Notes: a model not told the origin generated them from the letters alone. A DNA stretch of 64,000 bases from Pontederia crassipes (GCA_030549335.1 CM060188.1:69284696-69348695), one strand, 5' to 3'; counted from the stretch's first letter, positions 1-13,217 are shown. Translations and numbers: made by a program.

Positions 1-1149
1 GAACTTGTCATGTTATATATATGAACTTCCTGCGAGGTTTCTAAACTGTCTTTCTTTTCTTTCAGAATCAAGTTCAAGCCTTTTTTTTTTACTTTCTAAA
101 ATCAAGTTCAAGATCTTGGCACGTCTCTTTTGATGATTTCATGGGTTCTCACTTTCAGTAATTCACTTCGGCTCCGTTTCTTACGAAAGGAAACAGTTCT
201 TATTTCTTAAGCTCTGCAGTTTTCCTACGAAGTTTACGGAATATACTGGTAAATTCTATGAAAGAAACATGTAAGCGAGAGCAAGTCTTTCATTAGTCAA
301 GTCAAATGCCCACATTTAGGAGCTAGAGATGATTTTGAGATCAAGAACTGTGATTCCATATATGCTTCGAATTAAGATCAAGATTTGCGATTCCTGGACA
401 CTATTCTCTGATGCCACGTTGAAGTGATCCATGTATGTGTGTTGTCTTCTATCTCCGTGAAGCAACAAAAGCGTGAACAGGAAAGTTGAAGGACGAAAAC
501 TCAGATCAATGGAAGAAGGATCTTGGAAGACACTTTTTTATTTAATTAGCTAAAAAGGCCGTGAGCATTAAGTTGACGGACGAAATCTCAAATCAATGGA
601 GGAAGGATCTTGGAAGGTACTTTTTTATTTACCTAATAGTACACAAGCATCTTACGTCCTTTGTCATAGCAGTTCTTATAGTTTTGACAAAGGGAAAACA
701 TGTAATTACCTATGCACATCACATATTTCTGACAAGCCGAGAGTGAGTCTATGTGAGTTGCAGTCATGTTCCATGTGGTTACCAAAGAGCCATTTGTCTC
801 TTTATTAATTTTTTCCAATCGAGTCGATTCGAACGGATCCGATGATCCGATTTTTATTTTTTTTCTTAATTTTTTATTTAAACTTAAGCTTATATTTAAC
901 TTAAACATTTTTAAAAATTGAAACAAAATATTTTAAGTACAAAAATAATATTTACTTAGTTATAAGATTTATTTTATGCTTTAAAATAAATACTAAATAA
1001 TATATTATATATTAAATAAACATAAAATAGTAAGAAAAAAACAAAAGAAAATTGGCACCTAATCGGATTAGGTCAACTTTAGCACCCCACAAGGTCGGAT
1101 TGGATGTCGGATCCAACCTGATCTATAAACACCCCTATTACTTCTTGTC
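1..1149. other. Intergenic DNA with a diverged tandem duplication
   Basis: No gene is recognised. A segment near 485-530 recurs near 572-617 (period about 87 bp), both copies containing CAATGGA, AGGATCTTGGAAG and ACTTTTTTATTTA. From about 830 to 1138 the DNA is AT-rich with GGATCCGA-type motifs. It ends in GATCTATAAACACCCCTA, which resembles a hAT-type terminus, but I could not find the opposite end. Short reading frames here look like chance. Confidence 0.5.
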
Positions 1150-1440
1150 CACTATAAGAAATCTGCCGATTAGTGACACACCTAAGGCGTCGCTAAAGAG
1201 ATGCTAACTCGTGGCTAAAAGAATTAGCCACCCTTTGCCTCGACACGGCGTCACAACGATGAGACACATGGTAAAGATGTTCACTTATAAAGATGTTCAC
1301 AAAATACATCAAACTTCACATTTCCATTACATCACATATACAAATGAATTTGCATCAAATTTCGTTAAATGAATTTTCATTACATCAACTGAATTTTTAG
1401 GGTGGCATCTGTGACGGTGGGGAGTCCGACATTAGCGATG

Positions 1441-1660
1441 GGGCACTCGCGAACATTGAGGTGCAGGGGCGTGAGTCGCATAACTTGCAGCCCCAGTATC
1501 AACTTCGACGGCGGGGTGACTCCAATATCAATGGTCGCTCGACAGAGATCACAAATGAAGCTCTGACATCAACGGCAGGGCACTCGTGGGCACTCACGGA
1601 CGTTGAGGTGCAGGGGCATGAGTCGCATACCCTGCAGCCCCAATATTAGCTTCAGCAGCT
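1441..1660. repeat. 147-bp-period direct duplication inside the CACTA element
   Basis: TTGAGGTGCAGGGGC occurs at 1456 and again at 1603. Both are followed by a TGAGTCGCATA-type motif and then TGCAGCCCCA. The block is GC-rich compared with its surroundings and gives spurious reading frames on both strands. Confidence 0.7.
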
Positions 1661-2315
1661 GCTTGACGGAGGCGGCGGCATCTCCAGCTGCAGGGGCGAC
1701 AGAGGTGAGGGAGAAGATGAAACTGATGGCACGGCAGAACCCGGTGGAGCTGCGGCAGTAGAGGAGGAAAAGGAGGCATCCTGTCGACTAGCATTGAAGC
1801 ATTCGGGCAGTAGCAACAATAGGAGGGGGAGGAGGAGGATAGTGAACGCATGTAACAATAGGTGGGATCTAATTAAAAGAGGGAAAGAGGGATTGGCAGA
1901 CGGTGAACGCGCGCACTACAAAGCATCGAATTAAAGGAAAGGAGGGTTAGGATTTGTTCTTCGACGAGCACACGGATCGCCAATTAGTGACGCATGTATT
2001 GCGACGCTACTACATCGCTAATGTGGTGCCACATTAATTCAATGTTGATAGATAATTAATTATAAAATATACCAAATAGCGTCATATGTTAGCGAAGTCA
2101 AGAATGCGATGCTAAGGTAGAACATAGTCTTGCATTGGTGTCGACGAATTGAGACGCTAAACTAGCGTCACCACTATCTGTGGCGCTATTGTGACACTAT
2201 TATGAAGTAGCGATAAATGATTGCGATGTTATTATGAAGTCAATGTGTCGCTAGTTAGATGCGACGCTAATGCGACACGGAGGTGGCACCAAATATGTAT
2301 ATCTAGTTATATCAA

Positions 2316-2545
2316 CATATATGTGTGAGTGTATATATATACATATATATACACGTATATATATGTGTGTGTATGTGTGTATGTTATGTATGTATATGGA
2401 TATATATATGTATGTATATGTATATTTATGGATATGTATGTATATGTATATATGTATGTAAGTATGTATATGTATACATGTATGTAAGTATGTATATGTA
2501 TATATGTATGTATATGTACATCTGTATATATGTATATAAAAATAA
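2316..2545. repeat. TATG/TA-rich compound microsatellite
   Basis: The tract is made of interspersed TATATG, TATGTA and GTGTGTATG units, with no other content. It lies inside the CACTA element and creates low-complexity reading frames on both strands. Confidence 0.85.
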
Positions 2546-3326
2546 CTTATCCATAATTAAGACATGATATATATATTGTATGTATAAAACATTGACATGT
2601 GTGCATACGCATGTCAAGATATATATACATCAATACATCTATGATTACTATATATGTATATTTGTATCGGTAACATATAGTATAGGAATACATATGTATG
2701 TAACATATATATTTAATTACGGATATTTAATCTATTTATTCATTAAACTATAATATAGGTAACATAAATAGTTATAGAAATTAATATTACCTACTTAAAT
2801 ACAAATCAATGTACCATTTGCATCACATCGACGACTCATTAGCGACGCAAAAGAATAACGTCACATTAGCCTCACAATAGTGTTGCAAGCTTCCGACACC
2901 AATATCATCTCTTAATCTAGTGTCGACTTAGCATCGCAATTACTCTAGCGTTACATTAGCGTTGCACGTAATTGATGCCAATATAGTGCAGTCTCCGATG
3001 CCAATATTGCCTCCTGAACTCGTGTCAATTTAGCGTCACAGATGGCTGTGATGCTAATTTAGCGTCGCATGGTGTCAACGCTAATACAACTGTCACACAT
3101 TTTTCAATTTTTACGATGATAATAGCGTCTACGTAGCATCGCAATGGCACTAGTTTTAGTCCTAACATGGTGTAATACTAGTGCGACGCTAAATAGACGC
3201 TACGAGGAGGCACTTAGCGTTGCATTTGGTCGCCAAAGTCATCTTAGCGTCACGATGATTTGAGTCGTTAATTTGTGTTGTTATTTGGCAGATTTCTTGT
3301 AATGGTCCTTGAATACTAATCATATT

Positions 3327-3553
3327 GGGGGTGTTTGGTATGAGATACAAAAACCACCTTACTTTCTTCTTAAATAAGAATATAATGTTCTTTCCAATGG
3401 CAAGAACAAATATTATTCTTTTGTTCTTGGTGTATCCAAACACTATTTGCCTTTTGTCATAAGAACATTTTTACTTTTTGTTCTTTTCACAAGAACAAAA
3501 ACAGAATATTACTCTTGATTCCTATGAATCTTATTCTCATACCAAACACCCCC
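3327..3553. mobile_element. 227-bp MITE with GGGGGTGTTTGG termini
   Basis: The left end GGGGGTGTTTGGTATGAGA is matched by the inverted right end TCTCATACCAAACACCCCC. The flanking trinucleotide ATT is duplicated (3324-3326 and 3554-3556). Termini of this type are typical of Tourist/PIF-Harbinger MITEs, although the ATT duplication is not the classic TWA. The element is noncoding. It sits only 22 bp from the right end of the CACTA element. Confidence 0.82.
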
Positions 3554-3556
3554 ATT

Positions 3557-6500
3557 AGGATCAAGTATGTGTTTTTTGTGCCACTTGCTACCGTACATGA
3601 CATCGGCAAGGGTGATCAACGACCCCAATTTAGGGAAAGCAATCTTGGCGATCCTCATCATATTCTTGGAGAAAAGTCTGATCTTTCCATTCAGTGACTC
3701 AATTGCAACGGAGCCATCGCCCAACAATGCGAATGACTAGAAGTTTGTTCCCCTAATTGATGTTCGTGCTATTCTGACAAGTTCACCATGGCCAGGGGCC
3801 CCATTGGTCCCTCATGTCCCAATGGCACAACCTATTATTGTCTAACCTCAAGATTGTGGATGACAATAGATTGATCCCTTGATGCATAAAAATTCTTATA
3901 GCAATTTGTGAATTAATTTGTGTTATGCATTTATTTGATTATATATTGAAATTTATTTTTAAAAAAAATTGATTCCTACCTATTTTTTTATTTTATATAA
4001 GAATACAAAAAGATAGAGGTTCAGATCCAAAAGAAGTAAAAAATTAATTAAAAACTAGAAAATGGATTCCTATTAGAAAAATGCATAACCACATGGATAA
4101 GCTCACATTAATCCACCAACTATCATGGGTGTGATGATTCAAGGGAACAAAGATGAAATACAACACGAGAATATTGTTAATAATGAAGAAAAAATAAATT
4201 CTCGAGTGATTAGAGTATGAAGGTAAAGTACGCTAAGAATGGGTGGTACATAAAGTTACACTAATTTTTATGTGTCTTTTTATATAAAATAAAAACTGAG
4301 AAAGAAAGACAAAAATAGGATAAGGATAAAAAGCAATGTAGATGAACACTATGGTTTGGGGGTTACTTCAGGAATTTTGTTTCCAAGATGGAGAAAAGCA
4401 AATAAGGTAGAAACAAGTGCTCCAACTCATGGATGATCCCACTTTCACGACAATCGTCTCCTACAACCAAATCACTCTCATGCTTGTTGGCTATAATATT
4501 TACATGGTCGAGAACACCATCTAGAACGTATCCATTATGCTCTCATGGTTTTTGGACATTCAAAGTACAAGTATCAAGATGGGGGTACCTCCTGAGGTGC
4601 TCCTACTTTCGAACTTATGAAACTCTTAGGCCGTAAACCGAGACTCAGCCGACCTCTCAGTCCATATTGAGCCACGAAAGCATGGATAACCCCTCTCGGA
4701 CAAAGTCACCTAAGACTGATTCGAGCTGAACGAATGGGAGACTCGAGAATACTCTAAGTTTGCTTCTGGGCTATACTTGTGACAAACCATCAGCCACCTC
4801 TTTTACGTAACCCATCTGTCACTCGCCCTCTTGGGTCACATGCAGTAGCTAGGGATAAATTACCCTCCTGGTTGAAGATCTTTGATCTCCACAAGCAACA
4901 ATCGCTCGAACAGAGAGAAACAACATTGAAAAAACAATGAGGCTGGAAATGAACAATTTAATCTCAATGCATCTTTCTATGTAGATTCACATTAGTCCGA
5001 CTTCTCAGCCTTTGGACCTATATATGTTGAGGGAGAAACTACCCTCTCGAGCGAAAAAACATGAGACAAACAAGGAAAAGAGATCTGACATCATTAGAAA
5101 ATGTGCGCTTAAAAAACACAGCAATGGAACAGGAAAAATGAGCTAAAGTAAGATAAATGGTTGTTGCATAGCATAAGTTCAGAAAATTAAATGTCTTAAA
5201 ACATATATCCATTCACAATATCCCTGCCCTAACTGGTTGATTAGCTCATCATCCAAGGGGACAACATAGTGTAAATGTTCATGACTCTTAAAAACAAAAA
5301 AGTAAAAGAAATGAAAAGTGTTGGCATTGGCTCCTCCGCCAGTTATCTTCCTTGTCTTGTAATTGTGTGTGTGGAACCCTTTTTCGGTCACTTTTTCTAC
5401 TAGAGGAAGCTTCTTGTGCATTCAGAAAAGGAATCTACAAGTTTGGCACTGCATGAATTTTGTCTTCTAATGTTTGCCTTCTTCTCCAAAGGAAGAAATG
5501 ATGTCATCTCTGCCCAAGTGCCCACAATCACTACCTTGCCTTTCAACTATAACCTGTTTCTTTCCTTCCGAATCACTCTTTAACTCCATGAATGGTCAGG
5601 ACTTCGAGATACTACAAATACAAGAAAAACTAGCAGTATTTCATCCTAGAAATGATAAATTCCAATTTTCATAGAAATAGGTATGGAGAAATTTAAAAAT
5701 CTAAAAACTAACAGTAAAGCATGTGTTCATGTATGGAAATATAATGAAATGTAATAGAAATGCATGCTGAATATGAGGAAAAGTATATATAATTCTTCCA
5801 CATCAATGATCATGAAACTATTATCACCATGCAACTCGAACACTATTAAAATAGGCATCCTTTTATGTACCTATTCAAAGTCTTAATCCCCGCCCACTAA
5901 TGGTGCTTTGTTTCTTTTACTTTATTGAACTTATGCCTCTTCTTTCTCTCAACAAGGATCACTAACACCTTCTTCCTGCTCCAAGTCCCTACCTCTTCAT
6001 TAGTGATATGTTTTTTTAACAATAGAGCAATTTGAGTCCACACTCCAATTGAAAACTCTAGGACTAAATTTCCACACTAGAATTTTAAAAATTAAGAGAA
6101 AAAGAGAGATGAGATTATTTGAGCTTATATTAATTGAAGATAAGATGGAGCCAATTTGGGAGTTCATTGATAGGTTGCCATGTGCTCCATTCATTTTTTA
6201 TTTATTTATTTTTTTTTGCATGTAACATTGGAGCTTCTCATTAGAGGTTTCATTGTCATCACCTTCATCGTAGTAGGGGTCACAGTTTATCCTCAACAGA
6301 AGTTATCACCGTCTTCATCAAAGAGGTCGAGGCCTTCTCAATTGAGAGAGCCGCCCATGACCACCGAGGAGAGAGGAAATATAGGGATGGAAATAAATGG
6401 AGGGAGGAGGTATTAAAATATGGAGAATGAACAAAGGGGTGGCTAGAGATAGCTGATTACTCATCTTGTTAGTGGAACTGTGGAGGAGATGGTGATCGAT

Positions 6501-6622
6501 GGTAGTCTGTTAGTGTGAAAACAATAGGGCTTTTTTAGAAAGAGAAGGCTTGAGATGTTCATTAGGTTGGGTCGACCCCGATGATCTGACCCAATTCGAT
6601 CTAAGTTGAATCGGTTGGCTTA
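3557..6622. other. Intergenic DNA without a recognisable gene
   Basis: No intact gene is seen. About 3557-3740 holds a minus-strand reading frame that looks protein-like for roughly 55 codons but has an in-frame stop just upstream; I could not assign it. Between 4600 and 5060 the composition becomes more balanced and resembles decayed retrotransposon sequence, but no termini were found. The remainder is AT-rich and unassigned. Confidence 0.4.
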
Positions 6623-7338
6623 GATTGTGTTTGGCAGCAGAACTTTGCCCAGAACTAGGCAAAGTTCTGCCAAACACCCTTCACAACGAGAACATTTGAA
6701 AATCTCATCAAGTGACATCTTTGCCGAACTTTTTTGAAAAAGTTCTCAAAAAAAGTTCTCACCAATCGTGAGAACATTGCAGCCGACATAAACATTTTTC
6801 TCTCTCCTCTCTATCCCTCGTCTCCGCCCCCAACTTCTCCGCTGCTGCCGCTCTGCTGCTGCCGCTATCGCCTTCGCTGCTGCCGCCGCTATCACCGTCG
6901 TTGCTGCCGCCGTTGTCACTGATGCCATCACCGATGTCATCATCGCCTCTGCTGCCGTCGCCGTTGCCGTCGCCACTACCGCTGCCGCTGTCCCTATTGT
7001 CGTCGCCACTATCACTGCTACCGCTGTCGTTGTCGTTGCTCTGCTGCCGCTGCCGTCGCCACTGCTCTGCTATCACTGTCGTCGTTGCCGCCACTGCTAT
7101 CGCCGCTGCTCTACTGCCGCTGCCATTGCCACTGCCGTCGCTATCGCCACTGTTGTCGCCGTCGCCGCCGCCATCATCGCTACTCTGTTGCCACTACTAT
7201 CGCCTACCATGGACGCCCACTGAGTTCAGCTAGTCGAAGTTCTACTTGGATAAGAAAGTTGATCCAAACAACATATGAAAACTTTCCTTTCACATCAGAA
7301 CTTTTTTAGAACTTTAGTTCTTCAATCCAAACACACCC
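6623..7338. mobile_element. Harbinger-like element with a triplet-repeat core
   Basis: The ends are GATTGTGTTTGG and CCAAACACACCC, inverted copies with two mismatches. Both are flanked by TTA (6620-6622 and 7339-7341), the duplication typical of PIF/Harbinger elements. The left 55 bp also forms a local palindrome: GTGTTTGGCAG...AACTTTGCC is inverted as GGCAAAGTTCTGCCAAACACC. The core, about 6840-7205, is an imperfect CTG/CCG/TCG/ATC triplet array. The element has no transposase. Confidence 0.75.
6836..7205. repeat. Imperfect GC-rich triplet repeat array
   Basis: This array of roughly 370 bp is built from GCTGCCGC, GTCGCC and ATCGCC triplets with scattered substitutions. Because the period is three, it keeps frames open on both strands and yields homopolymer-like peptides in several frames. 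The lack of frame preference argues against coding. Confidence 0.8.
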
Positions 7339-10300
7339 TTAGTGTTCAAACATAACTGATTAGACTCGAGCATGATCCAGTTAGTGGATGGGGTTGAAAT
7401 CATACTCTTACTCCAATTTGGACACTATAAGGGCAGTAAAATTAGTGTTACGGGCCGTGAGAAGCCATATTCATGCAGTTATAAGACTATTGTGGGGCAT
7501 TACGAAGGTTGATTTTGAGATTTCTTCGATTTTTCTTGATAATTTTAATTGCAAAATAACTCCAAATTGTACCATAAGTTCCAAGAATCAATTCGGAGGT
7601 TCCGAAGGCTACGAACTCTTCTTCTATCTTTACTTGGATGTTCTTTTACCTAGTTCTTAGATTATTTCGGTAATAGAGATTTTATATTATTTTTAAGAAG
7701 AAAAATTGTTTGAACCATGTTATTAGTTAAGTTAATTTATCTTTTTTATTTCTTTTGATTATGCATGTTGAGTTCATTGCCCTTTTATGAGTGATTTGAT
7801 TTCTGAAACTAGATTACAAACCTGTAAGATGAGTGATTAGTTTTAGTAATTATTATTACTTTGATAATTGATCTTTTACTTTTAAGTTGAAGCATACATA
7901 TCGCGTGTTCGGTAACTCGTCGTTTGTGCCAAATTTCGTGCAGACTATTTTTTTTACAGATTTGTGGGGAATAATAGTATAGGAGATACATACTCGTGCA
8001 TCTTAATTCTATGTAAAAATTAATAATTGATGCATCATTTGCGATTATTAGTTTTATTAGAAGTTAAGGTAGCTTGGTTTGCTCGTCTTGAGAGATCAAT
8101 ACTTTACTCCTAATCCATCATAAGATTCGATACTATAATTTTCTGTTATAATTCAACTATTACAAATGATCATACACGTTTACCTTTACATTAATCATCC
8201 ATAATTCTCAAGGCTCAACACTAATTTATTTTATTTTTCTTAACATATATTTTCTGCACTTTTAATTTCCTATTTTCACAGCAATGAAGAATCATTAATC
8301 ACCCATAGAAGAGTTGGATCATTGATGATTCTAATATTTGTATTTATATATGGTGATTCAATCACTCGAGCAATGTGAGTTGTGACAAACAAAGAAGAAC
8401 TAAAAATTCATACTTGAAAATTGAATTGCAATCAATAGTGATCAATCAGGAATCATCAGTGATTTTGAAATCTATATTGATGAGTGAGAGGTTAACAATG
8501 ATTCTGATATCAACAATATTAATTCAAGAATTCAAAATACTTTAAAAATTATAAATAATGATTTATATCTACCAATAATAATTTATTGATCATCAATTGA
8601 TTTGGATCCTACCAAGTAAGTATCACTTGTCAATATTAAAGAAATTTGATAGTTGATTTTCAACACTTTATACATAATTTAGTGGTGTTATCTTTTTTTC
8701 CTTTCTCATAGATGTTTACAATTCCTTAAAAGATAGAAATCACATATTGTCACAATAAAATTATAATCTATTCCCCTTGCTAATTGTTCCCACCAAATTT
8801 CTCTTAACACATATGACATTATTTCCCTTTAATGCTTTCTCAAACTTGAAAATGATAACTCATAGTCATATGTACTCATATCTAATGCTGATGAATCCAA
8901 ACTTGTATTAAACAAGTATTTGTATATCTATAATATTTTCTTAAAGATCATACTAATTAGACACGTTTCAATTTTTTTAAAAAAAGGAACACATTTCCTA
9001 AACTTGTTTTCAGATTATTTAGCGCGACATAACTATACCATCATCTATCGTTCCTATCCATATATATGATTGAAATGCATCTCGACCTTGTAGAATACAG
9101 ATTCTAAAGTCTAAACATGTGAAGGTCGTTCAAAATTTCATAAAACCAAAATGTCTTGGAATTATGTCAACACATAGGATGCTCAAATTCATATTGCTCG
9201 TCTTTTTCCTTTCTAATTTAAATATCAATGATATAAAACATATTTATTATGTGGTTACCATGTGAGTATAACTCTTCGTTTTAAGTATAATAGTATACAT
9301 GATGGGCCATTAATGTATCTTCTGTCTAAATGTATTTATCACGAAATACAATATTTAATACCACTAGGGACTTTGTAACATATCATCTTAAACTATAAAC
9401 ATCTCTTAACTTACATGTGTGTGATGATCTAAAAAATATGGTGCCTTATATGGCAGGCCCCCATTCACAACCAAAGGGTTGGTTAATACATAGTCACATA
9501 TAACTTATTTGATTCATGTGTTTTCAAGATGTATCCAAGAAACATATCACACCAATTGGGGAGTTAAATGATAACATTTCATTTTAATCACTCGTGTATT
9601 TCTAATGGCCACATGTATTGGGTATGATTTATCTTTTTCATGATCCATACTATATGATTAGGCCAAAATGCACCCTAATTTTGACACCCACTTTTTTTTA
9701 TAAGGATTTTGTAGAATAGGATTCCAGGCTTGCATGACAACAAATTAGGATGACATCAATAAATTAATTACAATTCAATCAAAGAATGGTTTGAAATTTT
9801 GATTTGATCCATAATCCAATAACGTTATCAAGAACTCATAATGATCATATCATGTTCCAAGTGTACTTTTTTAAGTATACAATTTTTCCTTTTAGTCAAT
9901 GGTATTCAAATCTTAAGTCAAGCTTCAGAAATACTAGGGTCCATCATAGTTAACCAAACAAATAACATATTTTTCGCAAGGCATCCCTTGTAATTACTTG
10001 GTTCAGATGCATATAATCGAACTTGAGAACTCATCTGTTTTCTTGATGTATAAGATTGATGTTCATGATTATGAGTCAACCAAACTCTCATACGAAGATT
10101 CATATACTTATCTTTGTGTCGATTGACAAAGACTATTAAACATAGGAATAATTCCATGAAAATGTCAATAAAGAACTCTTCCTATAAGGTGCAGGTCAAA
10201 TCACTTTTATAAAAAATAGATTTACAACTACTTAAACATGAGAATATTGTTTGATAAATAAATATTTTCCTTTCTACCCCAAATAATTCAAGAACTTATG

Positions 10301-10831
10301 ACATCATTTCAAAATAACTTATTGGCATACTATAATATATTAGAGAACATGAAGTTACTTTCTTACATTCTATAAAACATAAGTGATGATTGATTTGAAA
10401 ATGAGAAGGTACTTATCTTCCTATGTCAATTTAAACATAAATGCCACACAATTCATCCACATACAAAATCATCACGTACTTGTCACATTTCTAACTATGC
10501 ATTATTTGCATACTATATGTGAATATACGATAGTTCTCTTTTTTTTCAAATAGTATGCCAAATCCACATATACAAATCAATGTAAAGGGTTGCAATGCAT
10601 GGAGTCATAATTAATCAAAATAAAATACCACATTTACATTTCAAAACGTCATACATTAGCCCTTATATAAACTCATACTAAAATCTCCAAATTACCACAA
10701 CCCACTCTAAACACTGATAACTCACTATAATCGTAAGAATGACAACTCCACTATAAGCATGACCATGTCATCCTAGACATAGCTATGCAAACTTTGATTA
10801 AGGGAAGGACCTATTGCTCTGATATCATAAT
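7339..10831. other. AT-rich DNA, probably non-coding interior of the adjacent LTR element
   Basis: No gene is seen. The right end (10813-10831) holds a primer-binding-site-like sequence belonging to the LTR that begins at 10832. In the element's minus-strand orientation its internal region would extend leftward through this stretch. I see no gag or pol reading frame and no second LTR, so the element is a non-autonomous derivative, truncated, or too decayed to follow. Confidence 0.4.
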
Positions 10832-12906
10832 TGTCACGACCCCGATTTAAACCTTAGTTTAAACCAGAGTTCGCGACTCATTACGAACGATCAAATAAAA
10901 TTAGGAAAGATTGTGGAAACGTGATGTAATTTTTCTTTTTTTTTATAACATACAAAAGAATGAAAATATCATAAAATAAACTACACAATTTATGATGATC
11001 CTTCGTAGCAAACCAATAATCCTTAAGTTTTACATTTAACAAAATGATTTTGCCTTCTTACAAAATAATACATATGAATTATACATAACTAAACCACTCG
11101 ACATCCTAATAAAAGGATACGAAGGACTCAAATCTTTCCATCTTACCACGAACCCTTCAAATGATATCATCTCGCATGATTATCAAGAATTATCTGAAAA
11201 ATGATAGAAACAACAAAGTGAGCTAAAATAGCTCAGTAAGTTAATAACTCATAGCCTATGTGTTACCAACTAATCAATTTGGAGGGACATAAAAAAGCAT
11301 GCAATAATCATAATAGCAAAATAGGCATTTTCATATATTTGATAATTACATATAAACATACTAATCAGAAACATCACACTCAACTTGCAATCAATATCAT
11401 ATAAATCATATCAAACATATGTATGCAAATGCAACACTCTCATATGAATGCACGGATCACCAACTGGCCAGTGGTCGATAGGTGGACTCTAAAAGTGGCT
11501 CCCATCGTGATCAGCGATTGTAGCACTTAGTTTCATTCTACCTCATCCCTTTCGGAGAACAAATCATATAACGATAGATGGACTCTAGAGGTGGTCCTTA
11601 CGGATTCTACATCGCGACTACTCATGATGTGGCACTTAGCTCCGCATGGCACTTAGTTTCAGCCTATCTCATCCCATTATTGGGAAACAGAATGATGGAT
11701 TGGACTCTAGAGGTGGCTCACATCGTGATCAGCGATGTAGCACTTAGCTCCAACCATCACATATGCAGATGCAGACAGATGCAGATGCATGATTCATCAT
11801 ATAACAACTTTATATCAAAGATCAAAAGATTAACCATATCTTATAATTCAAATATTAGAAGATGAATCATATCGAACATCGATTCAAATGGAATAGGATT
11901 GCATTTTATTGAATCAATCCTTAACATACTACATATGCTTTTCAATTGTATCATCACTCGATCAATCATTTCAAATGGAACAAGATTGCATTTCTCGTAA
12001 TACATTCATATCATATGTGACAAATATGCAATCATACAATCATTCATATATGCTTTTCATAGTTGCATTTCTTGAAATCAATTCATAACCTATCCAAAAT
12101 GTATTTAATATATATAACAATCGATGTCACACCAAATTCAAAAGAGGTGAAAACATAGAGTAGGAGAAACCAACTTATCTATAAAAGCTAATGAAATGTT
12201 TTTCTTTTCATTTTCACTACTTTACTCTTCTACTCCAAAATCTAAAACCCTAGTTATCCCTTCTCTTCCTCCAATTTCTTCAATCATGTAGTATTATTGC
12301 TTCTACCTTTGCAATTCGGCCAAGGGTGGTGAATAGGGCAGAGGAAGGTAGTAAAATGTAAAAGGATAACTATTAAAAGTGAGGTAGATATCGACTTTAC
12401 ATGTATTTATTTATTTATTCATTTACTTAAGATATTACAATTCGACCTTTGCATTTTTCTATTTATTTATTTATTTATTTATTTACTTAAGACATTACAT
12501 GTAAATAAGAAACTACCCCCATTTGAATTCAAATAAAATATTTAGAAAAGTAAATAACTAAATAATCTAAATCTAAATTTTTGTCCGAAGAACAAAAATC
12601 GCGATTTCACAAATTTTTTGATTTTGCATTTATGTTTTACCTAAGTAAAACACCTTCTAAAAATTATTAAAAATCACATCTATAATACTTTGATATATAA
12701 GAATAATTACCGAGACTTTAATTTTCTTAATTCTAATATTTTCAAAGATCATGTTTTCATGCATTGAACAAATTTTTGTCATATTTCAGCGATCAAACAC
12801 TATGAGCTATAACTCATGCATTAACACATATATCAATTTTTTTATCAATAATATAATATAATATTAATTCATATAATTACGTGTGAATTAAATTTGGGTT
12901 ATTACA
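10832..12906 (-). mobile_element. Long terminal repeat of a gypsy-type retrotransposon, minus orientation
   Basis: Read on the minus strand, the segment begins TGTAATAACCCAAATTTAAT and ends GGGTCGTGACA. It is followed at once by ATTATGATATCAGAGC, which closely matches the plant initiator-Met primer-binding site (TGGTATCAGAGC, one mismatch). TG...CA ends plus this site define an LTR of about 2.07 kb, long as in Tekay/Del-like chromoviruses. A matching second LTR and coding domains are not visible here. A three-copy internal repeat lies at 11480-11760. Confidence 0.72.
11480..11760. repeat. Three-copy imperfect repeat inside the LTR
   Basis: GGACTCTA(A/G)A(A/G)GTGG starts at about 11484, 11580 and 11700. 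Each copy is followed by a variant of ATCGTGATCAGCGAT and by TAGCACTTAG or TGGCACTTAG. Spacing is about 96-120 bp. This small internal array probably reflects local duplication within the LTR. Confidence 0.75.
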
Positions 12907-13125
12907 TTTTCGACTTCACACTATTTCTCATATCAATATCAAAATTTTCCATATTGTGGAATAAAGAAATAAAATAATTTCTTACATATTGAGTACTATT
13001 TCGAAAGTGTAAAAATAAAATTCAATTATAAAAAATTAAATAAACGCTACATTACCACTTCTATTCTTTTAAAAATTGCCCACTTGTTTCTTCATCATAA
13101 TAATACATCGACAAAACGCAGATAG

Positions 13126-13135
13126 ATAAATAAAA
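13126..13135 (+). promoter_or_regulatory. Possible TATA-like element for the GluTR-binding protein gene
   Basis: ATAAATAAAA lies about 85 bp upstream of the chosen ATG. It is followed by a CT-rich tract (TCTTCCTCTTCCTCTTCC, near 13170), the kind of pyrimidine patch common in plant core promoters and leaders. This is position and composition evidence only. Confidence 0.35.
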
Positions 13136-13217
13136 GAGGAAGAATTCACCAATAAAGTTGCAGGTCTCCTTCTTCCTCTTCCTCTTCCTCTCTCGTTCAA
13201 CCTTCGCCTCCTTTACC

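Larger units (their letters stand above)
1150..3304. mobile_element. Non-autonomous CACTA (En/Spm-type) DNA transposon
   Basis: The left end reads CACTATAAGAAATCTGCC and the right end is its near-perfect inverse, GGCAGATTTCTTGTAATG, with one change from the canonical TAGTG. Both ends are flanked by GTC (1147-1149 and 3305-3307), the 3-bp target duplication expected of CACTA elements. The subterminal DNA on both sides is packed with degenerate copies of TTAGCGTCGC and its complement, the usual transposase-binding arrangement. No transposase is encoded. The interior holds a GC-rich block (about 1400-1950) with a 147-bp direct duplication and a TATG-rich microsatellite. Confidence 0.88.

Noticed and set aside
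6746..7233. Long Ser/Pro/Leu- or Ala/Asp/Gly-rich reading frames on both strands
   Set aside because: They come from the triplet-periodic repeat array, which opens several frames at once. No start context, domain or codon preference supports a gene.
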